Source: Membranipora membranacea (taxonomy: Eukaryota; Bryozoa; Gymnolaemata; Cheilostomatida; Membraniporidae). Taken from it: DNA of 64,000 bases. Each line of letters begins with the position of its first letter. Positions within the stretch are counted from its first letter, which is position 1. Below the pieces are notes generated by a model, which saw only the letters and a program-made list of their open reading frames with translations, was not told the origin of the DNA and ran no database searches. The stretch is taken from positions 24,986,001 to 25,050,000 of the forward strand of contig OU612068.1 of NCBI GenBank assembly GCA_914767715.1. The letters run 5' to 3'. The translations under genes and the position numbers were made by a program. This document shows, piece after piece, positions 49,546 to 61,800 of this stretch.

Positions 49546-50201
49546 TAGACGTTCATTACATTAATAGGCGTGACACTTGATAGCCACCTTACATTCAGCG
49601 AACATGTGTCCGAGGTACGAAAGGCTGCAAATCGTAAAATCCATGGATTGTTAGTCCTGAAACAATCTGGGGATAACACAGAAACACTTGTGATGATGTA
49701 CAGAGCTCAAATACTGCCAACAATAACCTACTCAGCTCCAGCTTGGTTTCCTTTCTTAGCAGACTATCTCAGGAACGAGCTGGAAAAGATCCAGAAACTA
49801 GCACTGCGAATAATTTTCAATGACCTTGAACGTTATATCGATAGACTCAACGCTGCTAAGTTAACACCACTTTGCGATTTACTTCATGACGTATGCTCAA
49901 CCTATGTGCTGAGAATCGTCAATAATCCAGAACATCTGCTGAGAAACCGCCTAAATAACAAAACCAACGCAAGACCACAGAGATCTGTAAGAAAGTGTCA
50001 AACTGATGTGTATATAAAACGGTCACGAACTGTGAAATGTAGCAAGGCAATCTTAAAAAACAAAGGCTATCTAACCTAACAAGTTAGATTGTTTCTGTTT
50101 TACAATTTATTATTTATTATTTTCTCTCTCCAAGGGGGCTTTTTATCTCGATGTAAACATCTTTGGACAAAGAGTATATATTAAACAAACAAACAAACAA
50201 A
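49546..50201 (+). mobile_element. 5'-truncated non-LTR retrotransposon (LINE), 3' end of reverse transcriptase ORF
   Basis: The open frame (to 50079) has the typical C-terminal part of a LINE reverse transcriptase: GVTLDSHLTFSEHV, then AANRKIHGLLVLKQSG, QILPTITYSAPAWFP, LEKIQKLALRII. The catalytic part is absent because the copy is truncated at its 5' end. A short 3' UTR follows and ends in an (AAAC)n tail at about 50180-50201, which fits jockey/CR1-like elements. Clade not resolved. Confidence 0.85.
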
Positions 50202-50436
50202 TTTCGGGTCAAAAAGCCACTGCCAAAAGGCCACTGGCCATAAAGCCACTGGTCAAAAAGCCACTGGCCATAAAGCCACTGGTCAAAAAGCCACTGGCCA
50301 TAAAGCCACTGGCCAAAAGGCCACTGGTCATAAGGCCACTGGACAAAAGGCCACTGGTCATAAGGCCACCGGTCAAAAGGCCACTGGTCATAAGGCCACT
50401 GGTCAAAAAGCCACTGCCCAAAAAGCCAGTGGTTCA
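50202..50436. repeat. 15-bp minisatellite
   Basis: About 15 tandem copies of a 15-mer close to AAAAGCCACTGGTCA, in two alternating variants (a 30-bp higher-order pair in places). The unit is a multiple of three, so both strands stay open. The resulting QWPFDQWPY-like frame is a by-product. The array starts directly at the (AAAC)n tail of the LINE. Confidence 0.9.
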
Positions 50437-50859
50437 ATGGTTACATCATAGAAGTCTTATATCAACTTTCCATTGACATGATTTTTTGGGCGCGCAAAAC
50501 AATTCTAGCTCTTGGTATACCATTTTTCAATGATTTTTTTATTTCAACTCACTGTTTCCCATTTTAGTAAAGTTAGAAAAGATCCCACCCACCGTTTGCA
50601 AATAATTATTTTAAATGACTCAACCCGGACATCTTCTCACACATTTTTCCTGTACCGTAACCCCAATAAATACATCAAAATGTATCTTGATGGACAAATT
50701 AAAGTCATCACTATCAACCAGCTGTAATATAATTATTATTCACAATCCGTTCTCTTATTGAAGTGATTGGAGAACAGATTAATGAATATTAAAGATATAA
50801 TAATTAAAAAAAAATAATCAGTCATACTCAACTTACTTGTTACATGAGCTCTGGTGTGC

Positions 50860-51030
50860 AAATTTCAATTCACTTTTTCACCATTTTACATATAGGCCAT
50901 GCATGCACACAGTTACAGTTTTGGCATTAGAAATGGTGTGTGGCGCTACATAAAGAAAAGTTTCAGTTTATATGGATTTTACACCCGTGACCTTCTGGTG
51001 ATATAACCACTATACCCTGATTGCATCACC
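50860..51030 (-). repeat. Dispersed tRNA-Val repeat, decayed copy
   Basis: AATTTCAATTCACTTTTTC, TAGGCCATGCATGCACA and TTGGCATTAGA match the segment before the tRNA at 51900-52015. A degenerate tRNA remains at about 50977-51020 (CCCGTGACCTTCTG, then ATAACCACTA). Confidence 0.55.
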
Positions 51031-51598
51031 AAGAGTTACTTACGATCCTGAGTCCTGGGTAATTTCAATCTCCCTCAGTTATTTGAGGGTGGGCCACACT
51101 TGGTGAAACACACCGGTGCAGTGGAATAAACAAGGACTATTATGAGAGGAGCCAGTATTTTAATGTTGACATCTCCGAAGCGAGAACAAGAAAAAAGTAT
51201 GAGAACAAAATAGAGTTTTAACTAACACTACTAATTCAATCTAGTTGTATAGACCATGCCAAGGCATGGTTCCTACTATTGTATTGTAAGAAAAAAGAAA
51301 AATTATATGGAGTGTAAACTTGAATCTAAAGAAAAGCACGTGTTTATAAGAGTTGTCCATCTAACATACATGAGGGCATAACTTGTATGTCCTATTGCAG
51401 GATTTTTTATTATTCTTACACACCACCCCCCCCCCCCCCACCCCTACCTTCCTACACGATATGTTGCCTAGAAAGACATGAAAAAATCACCACTTGTTTC
51501 ATTTACAAGAGGATTAAGAATACTTTGCCCTGGTGCATTAATTTCAATTATCCAGACTTCTACATGCTAAGCTGATAAACTTGACAAGCAAGCATTTC
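51031..51598. other. Gene-free stretch with poly-C tract
   Basis: No gene seen. Poly-C run at 51426-51439. Confidence 0.35.
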
Positions 51599-51666
51599 AA
51601 TGTAGTGGCATAGTATATGTGGTTGTGGATATCCGATATCAACCACTTATATTATGCCACTACATT
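51599..51666. repeat. 68-bp near-perfect palindrome
   Basis: Arms AATGTAGTGGCATAGTATAT and its complement differ at only about two of 27 positions, around a central GGATATCCGATAT-like core. It can form a stable hairpin or cruciform. No clear target duplication seen. Confidence 0.7.
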
Positions 51667-51899
51667 AAAACACAGTTAAGAGTGAAAGTTTATCTTGATA
51701 TCAATTGGGATTTATTAATAAAAATATGAAAAAAATTTAACAGCAGAGAAATTCTAGTACTATAAAATATTAATAGACAATTTGACTTTTCAATATAATG
51801 CCATACATTAATTTGTTGAATTTTTGAAAGCAAGGATAATGAATGATGGTAATATCATGAAAATTAAAAAGAAATATTCAGCTCTGATGAATTCTTTTG

Positions 51900-52985
51900 T
51901 GGCAGATTTCAATTCAATTTACTACCCTTTTTAACAATTTAGGTAGAGGCCATGCATGCACAGACGTTGTATTTGGCATTAGACATTGTGCGGTGCTACC
52001 TACACAAAAGCTATAGGTCAAGACGGGTTTCGAACCCGTGACCTTCTGCGTGTTAAGCAGATGTGATAACCACTACACCACTCGACCTGATTTATACCTA
52101 TACTGGAGCAATCAATTTGTGATACATGGCTAAGTCCCCCCCCCCCCCCAGGCAACAACCATCACATGCTGAGCTAACAAATGGTTAGTTGATAACGATA
52201 TAATTTATTTTACCATACCCATCCTTCCCCTCCCTACATGCTGAGATAATGAGTGGTTCTGTTGAGCAGAGAGACATGGAAACCCCTCTTAACTATCATG
52301 TGGCATTGAACTGACACATTTTATTTTAAACTTGGCACATAGTTACATTAGTAAATGCTGCCAAATGATTTTCATTGCAACAAAGGTCATTATGACAGTT
52401 AAATCATTTTGATAGATCAAATAAACAAAATGAGTGCTTAGACAAACAATCCTCATTGACAGTGAATGTGTTGATTGTTGGCAGCTTTGACAGCTGTGTG
52501 CTCCATTTCATATGTCCAGCAATTTTCGGGGCTATTAGTATCATATTCTTATAAAGAATTATAAGAAAGGGAAGATTTTTCATAAAAATTGTAATAATGG
52601 TGTTGAACTAAATAATCGTCCCAAAAGTTTTGAGAAATGTGAGCAGCCTTGCAATTATGTCAAGCATGCGAAAATTCTGCTTCCAAACAGCTTCATTGTC
52701 TCAGTAAATCAAGACAGTGAATACAGAGTATAAAAAGTGAATGTATTTCATCTTCTACCTTTACTCTTGAGTTACACCCTCCCATATCTGGTGTCGTATT
52801 GACAGTCTCAATCTAGCTTAGAGTTGGCAAGCTTTGAAACAGCCTTTTGACCTTTTGAAGTCGTTGTTATTTGTATTACTGAAAGAGAATTCTTTACAAT
52901 TTTTCTAAATCTTCTAAAGTTGTCCCCTCTTTTTAACTTTAAAACGCTGGGTTAACAGTCACTGACAAACAAACAATCCAGTGTG
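51900..52985 (-). repeat. ~1.1 kb dispersed tRNA-Val repeat, longest copy
   Basis: It runs from TTTCAATTCAATTTACTACC through CATGCATGCACAGACG, the tRNA, CTACATGCTGAGATAATGAG, TTACATTAGTAAATGCTGCCAA, ATATCTGGTGTCGTATT, TTTGAAACAGCCTTTT, AAGTTGTCCCCTCTTT and CACTGACAAACAAACAATCC. It is the best single copy for defining the family. No ORF is visible. A poly-C tract lies at 52136-52149. Confidence 0.65.
52015..52087 (-). tRNA. tRNA-Val (AAC), third intact copy
   Basis: Same fold and anticodon as the copies at 38939 and 45668, with one base difference in the variable loop (GTGACC for GTGGCC). It is inside the longest copy of the dispersed repeat. Confidence 0.85.
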
Positions 52986-55900
52986 GGGCCAGTTTCTGTT
53001 TAATTGCATCATTGCTGAATGTGACATTGAAGAGATCGGTTTGGAAAAAAAAAGATTATCTTTGGACAAGATAGGACGGGACGAACAGGACAAGACGAAC
53101 GGGATGGGACCAATGGGTCGGGAAAAACGGGACAAACGAAAGGGCTCATTAACAAAAACGAGTTATCACCTCACGTATTTCATTAATTGTGCGAAATTGG
53201 CGCTATTTTGCAGTATGTGTCAAGAATCATTTACTTCCTAGTCTTGGTGTTTACGTTTAGATGTATCGGATTTTATTTTCATTATAGATATAAAAAATAA
53301 AGACTGCTTGTCGCAATATAGATTTAATTATATTTTATTCAATCCTAGAAAAGCTGTTAGTTGTAGTTATCATCACAACCTCTTCATAATAATATGGCCA
53401 TATGTTTACAAGCTGTGCCATATGACTTCAGCTCTAAAGACTAAAGCGATTTTGCATCTCAAGAGCGATTTTACATCGATGTCACTTGTTTGGGTGTTTT
53501 AGTTGTTGGGAAACCATGGCACCAAGCATTGAAATGAACCATGGTAATTCTAACTGATGGATGCAAATCGATCAATAGAAGCAATCTGTAATAGGCATTT
53601 AAGCTTCAAGCAGATCGTTTAGTTTACAGAGTAAGGGAATTTTAAGGGAAGATATAAGGTACATGCAAGCTTAGTTTCAGGAGGGAATTATGTAAATCTG
53701 GATACCAACACTCCTTTTAACTACATGTTTCACTCTTATGTTTCACTGCAGTTATCCAAGCTAAGGAGGGGCTCCCCCACCCACCCCGACAGCCTGCCCA
53801 GGCTATGGTGTAGTCATTGGATTTTGATTTTCTTGCAAGGGCTTCATAAGTTCATATCCACTTGTGTCTGAGATAATCATGCACTTCTAGTCGTGTGAAA
53901 CAAATAATATAATGACTCATTTCTACATATTGGGTTTCGATAGGTCAATGAGCATGTGCAATTAAGATTATATTGTGATTTAATTGGAGAAGTTTGATCA
54001 AGGAGATCCACATTCATGCTGTTTGGACAAATAGTTGTTTGCTCTTTTGTTGCGAACAGATAATTCATAGATAAACGGAAGAGGATTCGTTGTCTTGTCA
54101 AAACAATTGTTCCTTTGAGCTTCGACTACATGTCAAAAAACAGGTAATGTGTTTGCTGTGAATGGTTGATCTCGGCACATAAACAACATATCCCCTTATC
54201 AGGTGTACTTTAGCAACCTGATCAGGTTATTCAACATACCACTTGCTCTGGGTTGTTGCTTTAACCACTTCCTCTTGTGGCCACATCGCATTCTTTCTTG
54301 GCCTGATTTGCTACACTATTGGTCGATACCTGAACAACAACATTCTCAGCAAGTCTCACAGCTCCTGCTGCCTGGTTATTTATGGCAACATATAATTGTT
54401 ATGTTATTGATTGAACAAAATAATTCATGATTAACATTGCAGATCTTATTATGAAATGTTCTTTGACAGTGTGCTGGGTGGTTCATTGACAGGCTAAGGA
54501 CCAGATGCCAATAATACTATGTTTATGCTTGGAATTCCTCCTCCTTAAACTGATCGACAGTGTTACATAAATATTTAACCAAGACCAGTCAGTATACAGG
54601 ATCATGGTGTTGAGACATAAGCTCAAGTCAATCTTAATTATGATAAAAGTAATTATACTAAGTAATATAAAACTATATAATATTTGGATCATTGCAGACA
54701 ATGCGATAATCATTGATTGATTTTTTTAATCAATTGTTTCAGCCTCCTGCAAACAACACTATTTTTAAAGATATAAATAACCACAGACTTAATATACTAC
54801 TACACACAATATACTTTATATAAGCTACTTAGTATACTTGAAATTTAATAACATTTAACATTTGGATATAACCTAACCAGGATCGCAGGTAGTGGCATTC
54901 CATTGTCAACCACCCTCTACCACCCAGAATTTGAGCAAAAGATATCATTAGCGCTTACATATCACAGAGATTCTTTTTGTTAGCTCTATATTTTGTTGCA
55001 GATAATCAAACAAGCTGTCAGCTGCTGTCAATTCAGTAGGTCTTCTAGGAAGATGGTCATGAAATTACATAAATACCGATCGATAATGCATCAAATGAAT
55101 AAACCCTTTTAGTCCAGATTACATGCATTTGACGCTCACATTTTAAGGTAAACAGCCGGAACTTTTTCCCATACAATAATTTGAGTTTATTGTATGAGGA
55201 GCATTCTACAAATTTATTAATCATCTGCAGAACATTTTTTAGACCTTTCATTGACATAAATTCACATGTCAATGACATTCTTTCAGATTTAAAGAAAATA
55301 ATTATTTGTACGTTACCATGTAAGAGATTGAAAAAGCCATTAACGGAAAAATCCTGATTAAAAAAAGGCATGTTGGCCTGATGTTTTACCCTTTACACAA
55401 GGATAAGGGGTATTGTATAGGCTAATTTTGTTACAACAAAATTCCCAGCAATATCTTTCAATTGCAAAATTTTTATTTTGAAAGAGGATATTTCATCCAA
55501 AATATTGTTGACAATATTTGGTATTATCAATTTAATTTAATAATCACCACCATATTTAGGTCTCTTTTCCTGTGAAGCCAGTTTTATTGAATAAACAAAA
55601 TTTAAACATCGCTCTAACACTTTCTGAAAGAATAACAGTATAGTATTTTATTGTGTTTAATTCACAACCAGAAAGATGAAAATGGCATAATTTGACCTAA
55701 ACACTATTTTTAATCAATAATTGTGTAGGCCTACATTTACGCTCAAAAGCTCAGCTTTCATAGACTTCAGTACTATGATTGTAATGAATAATAGATATTA
55801 CAGCTTTATTCTCAGAGCTTTATTTTTCTAGCTGAGGTTGTTTCCCTGAGGCAATAATTAATAAGTTTAGTCTGCTGGCTTGCGGGGTTGGTGAGCACTA

Positions 55901-56635
55901 CTGCTGCGTATTCACTGGTGACGGATTAGTCGAGGTCGCAGCCATGAGATAGAAGTCATAGGTGAGTGGTTCTTATCCAAATATCGTCACCTTTTAACTG
56001 CTGAATTTAACTAAAAAAAAAGGTTTTCAGTCCTATAGGGTATTATTTGATGATTTTCTTCGAAAAAGGTTTTAAGATTTAATAGAAGATATAGTCATTG
56101 CACAAATATGTGTCTAATAACATCAGATTAATTATTGCTTGGAGTTTCATTGTAAAGCTCTCAGCACAGGAGTTATGAAAACTGACTTATAACTTCATCA
56201 AGTGACAGGACCGGTGTCATGGCCATCATAAATTCTGGAGATACAATCTTGTTTTCAAAATAACTTTTTCACCTAGCTAGACTGACCTAGATTTCACTAA
56301 CATTAGACTACTTACTTTGCATGGTATGTTCTTATCGATATTAAGGTCGTAGTCATGACTGTATTTGTGTGAAAATACTTATCGATTCTGCGACATCAGG
56401 ATAATATTAGTATATAGTTCACTAATATGATAAATATGACCATTTGGAAGTATTAAAGATCAAAACCCCCTACGACAAGGTGCAACGGACTAAGAATACG
56501 CATCACTGTTAACCTTTCCCGGTTATCATATCGGAACAAAAAATGACTCCCATGAACATATCTTGGGTAAAAATTTTTGCTTACAAAACAATTGATTTGC
56601 TTCTAGATTGCAAAACCAAATCTAAGTGCTTCATC
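52986..56635. other. Long gene-free stretch
   Basis: No supportable gene. A degenerate GGGAC-type repeat lies at 53075-53140, giving an artificial charged frame. A 104-codon minus-strand frame at 55371-55057 has no recognisable signature and lies in AT-rich DNA. The rest is unremarkable. Confidence 0.35.
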
Positions 56636-57509
56636 ACCTACAGCGGCTGTGGGCAACCTGCGGCCTTTTTGCCAGTGCGGCCTAATGGGTAATGTTTTGC
56701 GACCTAATTGTGGCCTTATGCCTGTAAAACTTTATATACATTAATTTTGATTCCCCTTTTTTTATGTGGAGAACCAAGTATGCATAGCGCTCTATAAGCT
56801 CAAGATATTTCTAAATAGTGGCTATTCTGTATTATGCATGTAGCTAAGCTTCCCAGTCACTCTTACTACTTTATCAAGTTGTTGTCCTTTCGAAATAACA
56901 CAAAACAGTGACCTTTGGACGTTAAAATTACAAGTTTCATTATAGTAATTTATTTTTTTTGCAAAACAGTCTCTGTTGACAAAAATTCCCTTTGTGACAA
57001 GTGCTCCTGCATTATGGCTGAAATGTTCCTTATTGAATTCTTCATTTCACAATCATTGCGAAAATTTCCCTCCTTTGAGAGAAGGCGGAAGCTGTAAGGT
57101 GATAACTTTGACAGGACAATTTTTTTCCCTCCATCAAAACAGTCCTGTATGAACTTTATTTACACTATAACCCCTGGAAGGGGCAACAGCACCCCTCACG
57201 CACCCACCCTGCACTTTGTCATACACATGAAACATGGGGATACAGACATGTACACAATCAAATCATGAGGTAAAATGACATCACAAAACTCAAGAAGATT
57301 AGATAAACCAGTATTTCTTCTGAGTTGATGGTTTTTGCAACATACTGCAGTTTTTAGACGTAAATCTGTTTTGGTTTTTACATAGGAAGTGCCAAAGTTG
57401 CTACTCCAGTTCCAGTTTTATTCCTGAAAGATATGTTGCGGCCTTTTGAGTTGAGCCGGCGTAAAATTTGGCCTTTTACAAGAAAAGGTTGCCCACCCAT
57501 GACTTACAG
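56636..57509. mobile_element. Non-autonomous hAT-type DNA transposon
   Basis: Element 56644-57501 (858 bp) has terminal inverted repeats CGGCTGTGGGCAACC and CATGGGTGGGCAACC (complement of the right end). They match the hAT end pattern GGTGGGCAACC. It is flanked by an 8-bp duplication ACCTACAG / ACTTACAG with one mismatch, the length expected for hAT. No transposase ORF. Confidence 0.8.
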
Positions 57510-58885
57510 CATGCGATCTTTTACTGGAAAACAACGTTTAAATTTTTAATTTATAACTCCCTACAGATTCTCATTTGCAATTCATGGCGGAAAAAGTACG
57601 TTCTGTGTGTCAGAAAATCAAATAATTTAATCAATACTGGGTGTGTCTTATCCCAGGTGGCTCATAGTATTATTTCTGGATCTAGATCATGAGTTCCCTC
57701 CACTTCAATAGCTGATGCTGTCAATGAAAAGACAATTTTAAGATTGTTCTCTGTTTACTTTATTGACCTATAGACCGAGGTATCATTTGTAAGTGGCCCC
57801 CCTCAAATGGGAAATGTTGAGAGTAATTAGTGTGCCCTATCACACTTTTATCAGCAAGAAAAGTTGAATGATATGTTGTTGTTGTTGCTGTTGTTGTTGT
57901 ATGGACTTTAATTTCCTGTCAGTACTAGCGATATCAAATGAGACAGTGATCACAATAACAATTGGTCAGATAAAAAGTCACTGCCATTGCAAATGGAAAA
58001 TAATCAGAAAAATAATGTGTGTGTATTGGGCTCATCTCGATGGGATATCTACTGAATCCTTTGTCTGGCAGAGAGGTTATATTTATAGACAGTTCCAGTA
58101 AATGTACTACAAGCGATAAGTGCTTTTGAAGAGTATGATCCTGGATAATTCCGGAACAATCTCATCTCTTGTATAAACACTTTCATTGCATTTTTAGCAA
58201 GCTCTTATGCAATATGATATGATCAGCATATTGTCGTTGGCAGCTCTGCCACTTGACGTTACTACTACCTACAATCTCAGTATTATAATGGTCACTAGTC
58301 GGCTTGTCTTTTGGGGTTTTGCGTCAAGAACAAACACTCATAATATAAGCTTGCTACCAGATTATGCAAATACAGAAGCGATTTTACTAACACCTTGAAA
58401 AGCTAGGAGATTTTCTGGTATTTATCATTTAGAACAAAATTATTCATTTAGCTTAGGACTGGGCAACGAACAGCAGGTTGAGTCAAGCTGTGTATTGTAT
58501 CAATTTATTTCATATTATTATAAAGTCGTTGTGCGCATTACAAAATTTTGTACGGGGGTTGTGATCAATTTTCAAATTGTCTAAAAAATTGTGTTTGTTG
58601 TGTCCATCATAATTTTCGTCACTTACTTTTGATAAAGTGTAATTGGATTTCCTGTCTAAGGTTAAACAATCCAATAAATTTGTACTTAATTCCTCTGGCT
58701 TACTGGCTTGGCCACCAGTAGTTCTTTTTTCAATTGGAGTGGATACCTATCTAAAGGCTTCCATTTCCTATGAGGGAATTGCATATAAAACTTTCAATAA
58801 CTTGTGGTCCTATCTCTGTTACAGGATCGACTATTCAAACCTTCAACTTGATTTTCTCATCTTCAAACTGAGGATTACATGGTGA
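57510..58885. other. Intergenic region before the K+ channel gene
   Basis: It contains a (TTG)n microsatellite at about 57873-57900. No gene or clear promoter element could be assigned. Confidence 0.35.
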
Positions 58886-61800
58886 ATGGCGGAGCATGCT
58901 GCTGTCCTCGGAGTTTTAGCAGTGACCCGAAGCAACAGGATTGTACCCGATGTTGAGGTCTTGTCCGCAATGCAAGAACAGACTGATAAGGAAGGGGGTA
59001 CAACCTTGATTAAGTTTAACATTTCCGGTCAAGCTTTCACGGTGTCCCAGAGACTTGTCAACAAATACCCCACAAGCAAGTTAGCAAGTGGTAAGGAGTT
59101 AGAAAGTTACTGGTCAAAGGAGCTGCAGGTTTTCTATTTTGACAGAGACCCTGCGTTGTTCAATGCAGTGCTTAACATTTTCCGTTACAATGCTCTCATT
59201 GTGCCGCCTGGTTATGACATGAGGTTGGTGATGGAGGAAGTTGCATTCTGGGATGTGCAATATCACAAAAGCTGCAATGAGGATACAGAGGAAGAAAGGT
59301 TAGAAAAAGAATTCCAAGCCCTGGAAAACCGGTTCCCTCCACCAAAGGAAACTGATAGCGGATTCTTGAAATGGAGGTACAAAGTGTGGTGTTTTATCAC
59401 AGATCCCTTTGGTCCACATACCAAATACAGGAAGCTGTCTTTAGCGTATAGCATCTTCACCATATCTGCAGTGTTCTTCTATTTGATCATACACGGTTTG
59501 AGCACCAGTGTTTACTATAGAGAAAATCTAGGGAACCACAGTGATGTGAGAATACAGGAAGAGATACCAAACATGACCACTAGTCCCGCGACTACAGAAG
59601 CTGTGGAGCAAAGTGTAGTTCAGTTGGACGATAAAGTGCTGTCGCTTGGGTGTAGAGGAGAGGACAAGATGGATTGCTTTCTCAGGACCAGACCAGTTGC
59701 ATGGATTGACCAGGCCAAAATTATTTTGGTATTTCTATTCTCGTTTGAGACACTACTCCGGCTAGTTCTCTGCCCAGGTATAGGTTACTTCAAATCAGTT
59801 ATCAACTGGCTCGACATAATAGCTACTAGCTGTGTAGTCTGTACTGCAGGAGTCGGCAGTTATATGAGATCGGTCGATAAAGCTGACAGAACCAGAGGCC
59901 TCGGATTCACATTTGAGCTGCTCCAGTCACTGCAAGTCCTGAGAGTCTTCAAAATCTTTCAGGTGTGTATGAGTTACTCATGTTGGTTTAATTTACAAGG
60001 TTTAGTCAGGCAAGGCTGCAATGTCTGGGCCGATGTGCTCTCAGTTTGCAAGCAGGTCAAATCAGTATTTCACAGAATGTTAAGCTGCGTTTACATTGTC
60101 AACTAATCTGCATAATTGAACAACAGTCCTGTCGGCAGTAAATGTCGGTGTAATATAGGTTATAACGATTTTGCTTTTACACTAGATTTGTAGGTCTAAT
60201 AAATAACTCTACCCTGATCTAACAATCAAGCAGCAACTATATTGACCAATCATTACTATTACTATCAATCATTACTATCAATAATTCTATCATACTATCA
60301 TTCTATCAATCATTACTATCATCAATCATTACTATCAATCATCTTGATTAATCTGGACACCTCAGTTTTTGGTACAGTTTTGTTGACATCAGGTAGCTGC
60401 TCCATTGTTGCCATCTTGTTCCCACTGGCATTTCACCTTGACATTGAAACACACATGGTATTCTGACCTGTTGACCTGAATGACCTACATATCTGTGTTT
60501 TAATTGGCTAAGAATCAATGGAACCGGACCCTGTGTCGTTCATTCTGTGACATGATCACAGAGCAACGATTTCATTAAACTCCGATTAGTCTGCACCGAC
60601 ACAATGTTCACATTAGAAGATTTGACGGTGTTGAATGTCGGTGTTGTTCAAAAAGGGAGATTGGTTGACAATGTAAACGCAGCTTTAGAATTATTATATC
60701 AGCAGCATCAGCTACTAGCCAGGAGTTAGTAGGCAAAACATGCATTCAGCACGGCACTGCAAACTACTTTATCAAAAAGTTTTGACCGAACGACATTGTG
60801 TCATTTTCTTAATTTCCTAAATCTGATCATATCACTGTCAGGTTGACTGGATGGAATTGATGCATACATGTTTGAGATAGTCATGAATTGAAACTAGTTT
60901 GACAATATGTCAGAATTTGAAGCAAAACATATTGCACTGGAGGTTAGTTTTCACTGTAAGCTACTCTAACAGCTGATATATGACTGACTTTCCATATATT
61001 TCAGTACGCCAATGTATTAGATGGACTGATGGTGATCATGCTGACTATTAGAGCTTGCCTGAAGGAGTTAGCTCTCCTTATTCTATACCTGCTGCTCGCC
61101 ATGTTTCTATTCTCCACTCTGATCTCGTTTGTCGAACTCTCAGGGGAGTCTGGTACTGGTATCCCTGATGTACTTCATGGTAAATATAAATAAATTATCG
61201 GTTAATTCAAGATTAATCCTATGGATAAAAACACACAGCAGCTCATTGCTGATTTGCACATTAACTTAAGCGTATGTTTAATCAATTTTTCCTGTTTTTA
61301 TTTCAACTTGATATTAATTTTTCAGCTTATTCCACATCCATGAGTAGACTGTAGACTGAGTAGTTGTTGATTTTCACCTATGCCATTCCACCACAGACAG
61401 ATAAATTCTTCAATCATAAATAGGAATTTAATGCACTTTTCTCTTCAGAATCCGTGGAAAGCTATAGCCTAATATGTTTTATTAATGATCAAACAAGTAA
61501 TCCTATTATTACGGAATTGATTACCATATTTACTTGACCTTGATAATTTAAGGTTTCAGCCACTTGTACTTTACCTCATAAACAAGAAAATTTTCACGAG
61601 CCAATTCTGTTTGATATGAAAAACTTGATTACATTGCCAGCAGAAGGGTAACTTATTTCGGAATGATAACAAAGATGATTGTGATATGTTTTCCATGGCG
61701 TTACAGATTTTTCCATACAGTAATGTGATAAGGCTAGATATTATTGTGAAACCACGAGTGTGGTTGAACCTGATAAGTTGATTTTACTAAGAAAAATTTT

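Noticed and set aside
50117-50437. Frames with QWPFDQWPYGQW-like and SGLMTSGLL-like repeats
   Set aside because: They are produced by the 15-bp minisatellite, whose unit is a multiple of three. No start context, signal or neighbour supports a gene.
38939-52087. Regularly spaced tRNA copies as a possible CRISPR-like or tRNA array
   Set aside because: The copies are kilobases apart, carry shared repeat flanks, and the genome is animal.
52981-53241. Lys/Arg/Asp-rich 86-codon frame
   Set aside because: It lies over a degenerate GGGAC/GACGGG simple repeat and a dispersed-repeat end. Composition is explained by the repeat.
55057-55371. 104-codon minus-strand frame
   Set aside because: AT-rich, no motif, no splice or neighbour support. 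Likely chance.
59963-60106. Read-through extension of channel exon 1 after S4
   Set aside because: A good donor (CAG|GTGTGT) and a matching acceptor at 61004 restore the S4-S5 linker. The extension runs into a transposon end.
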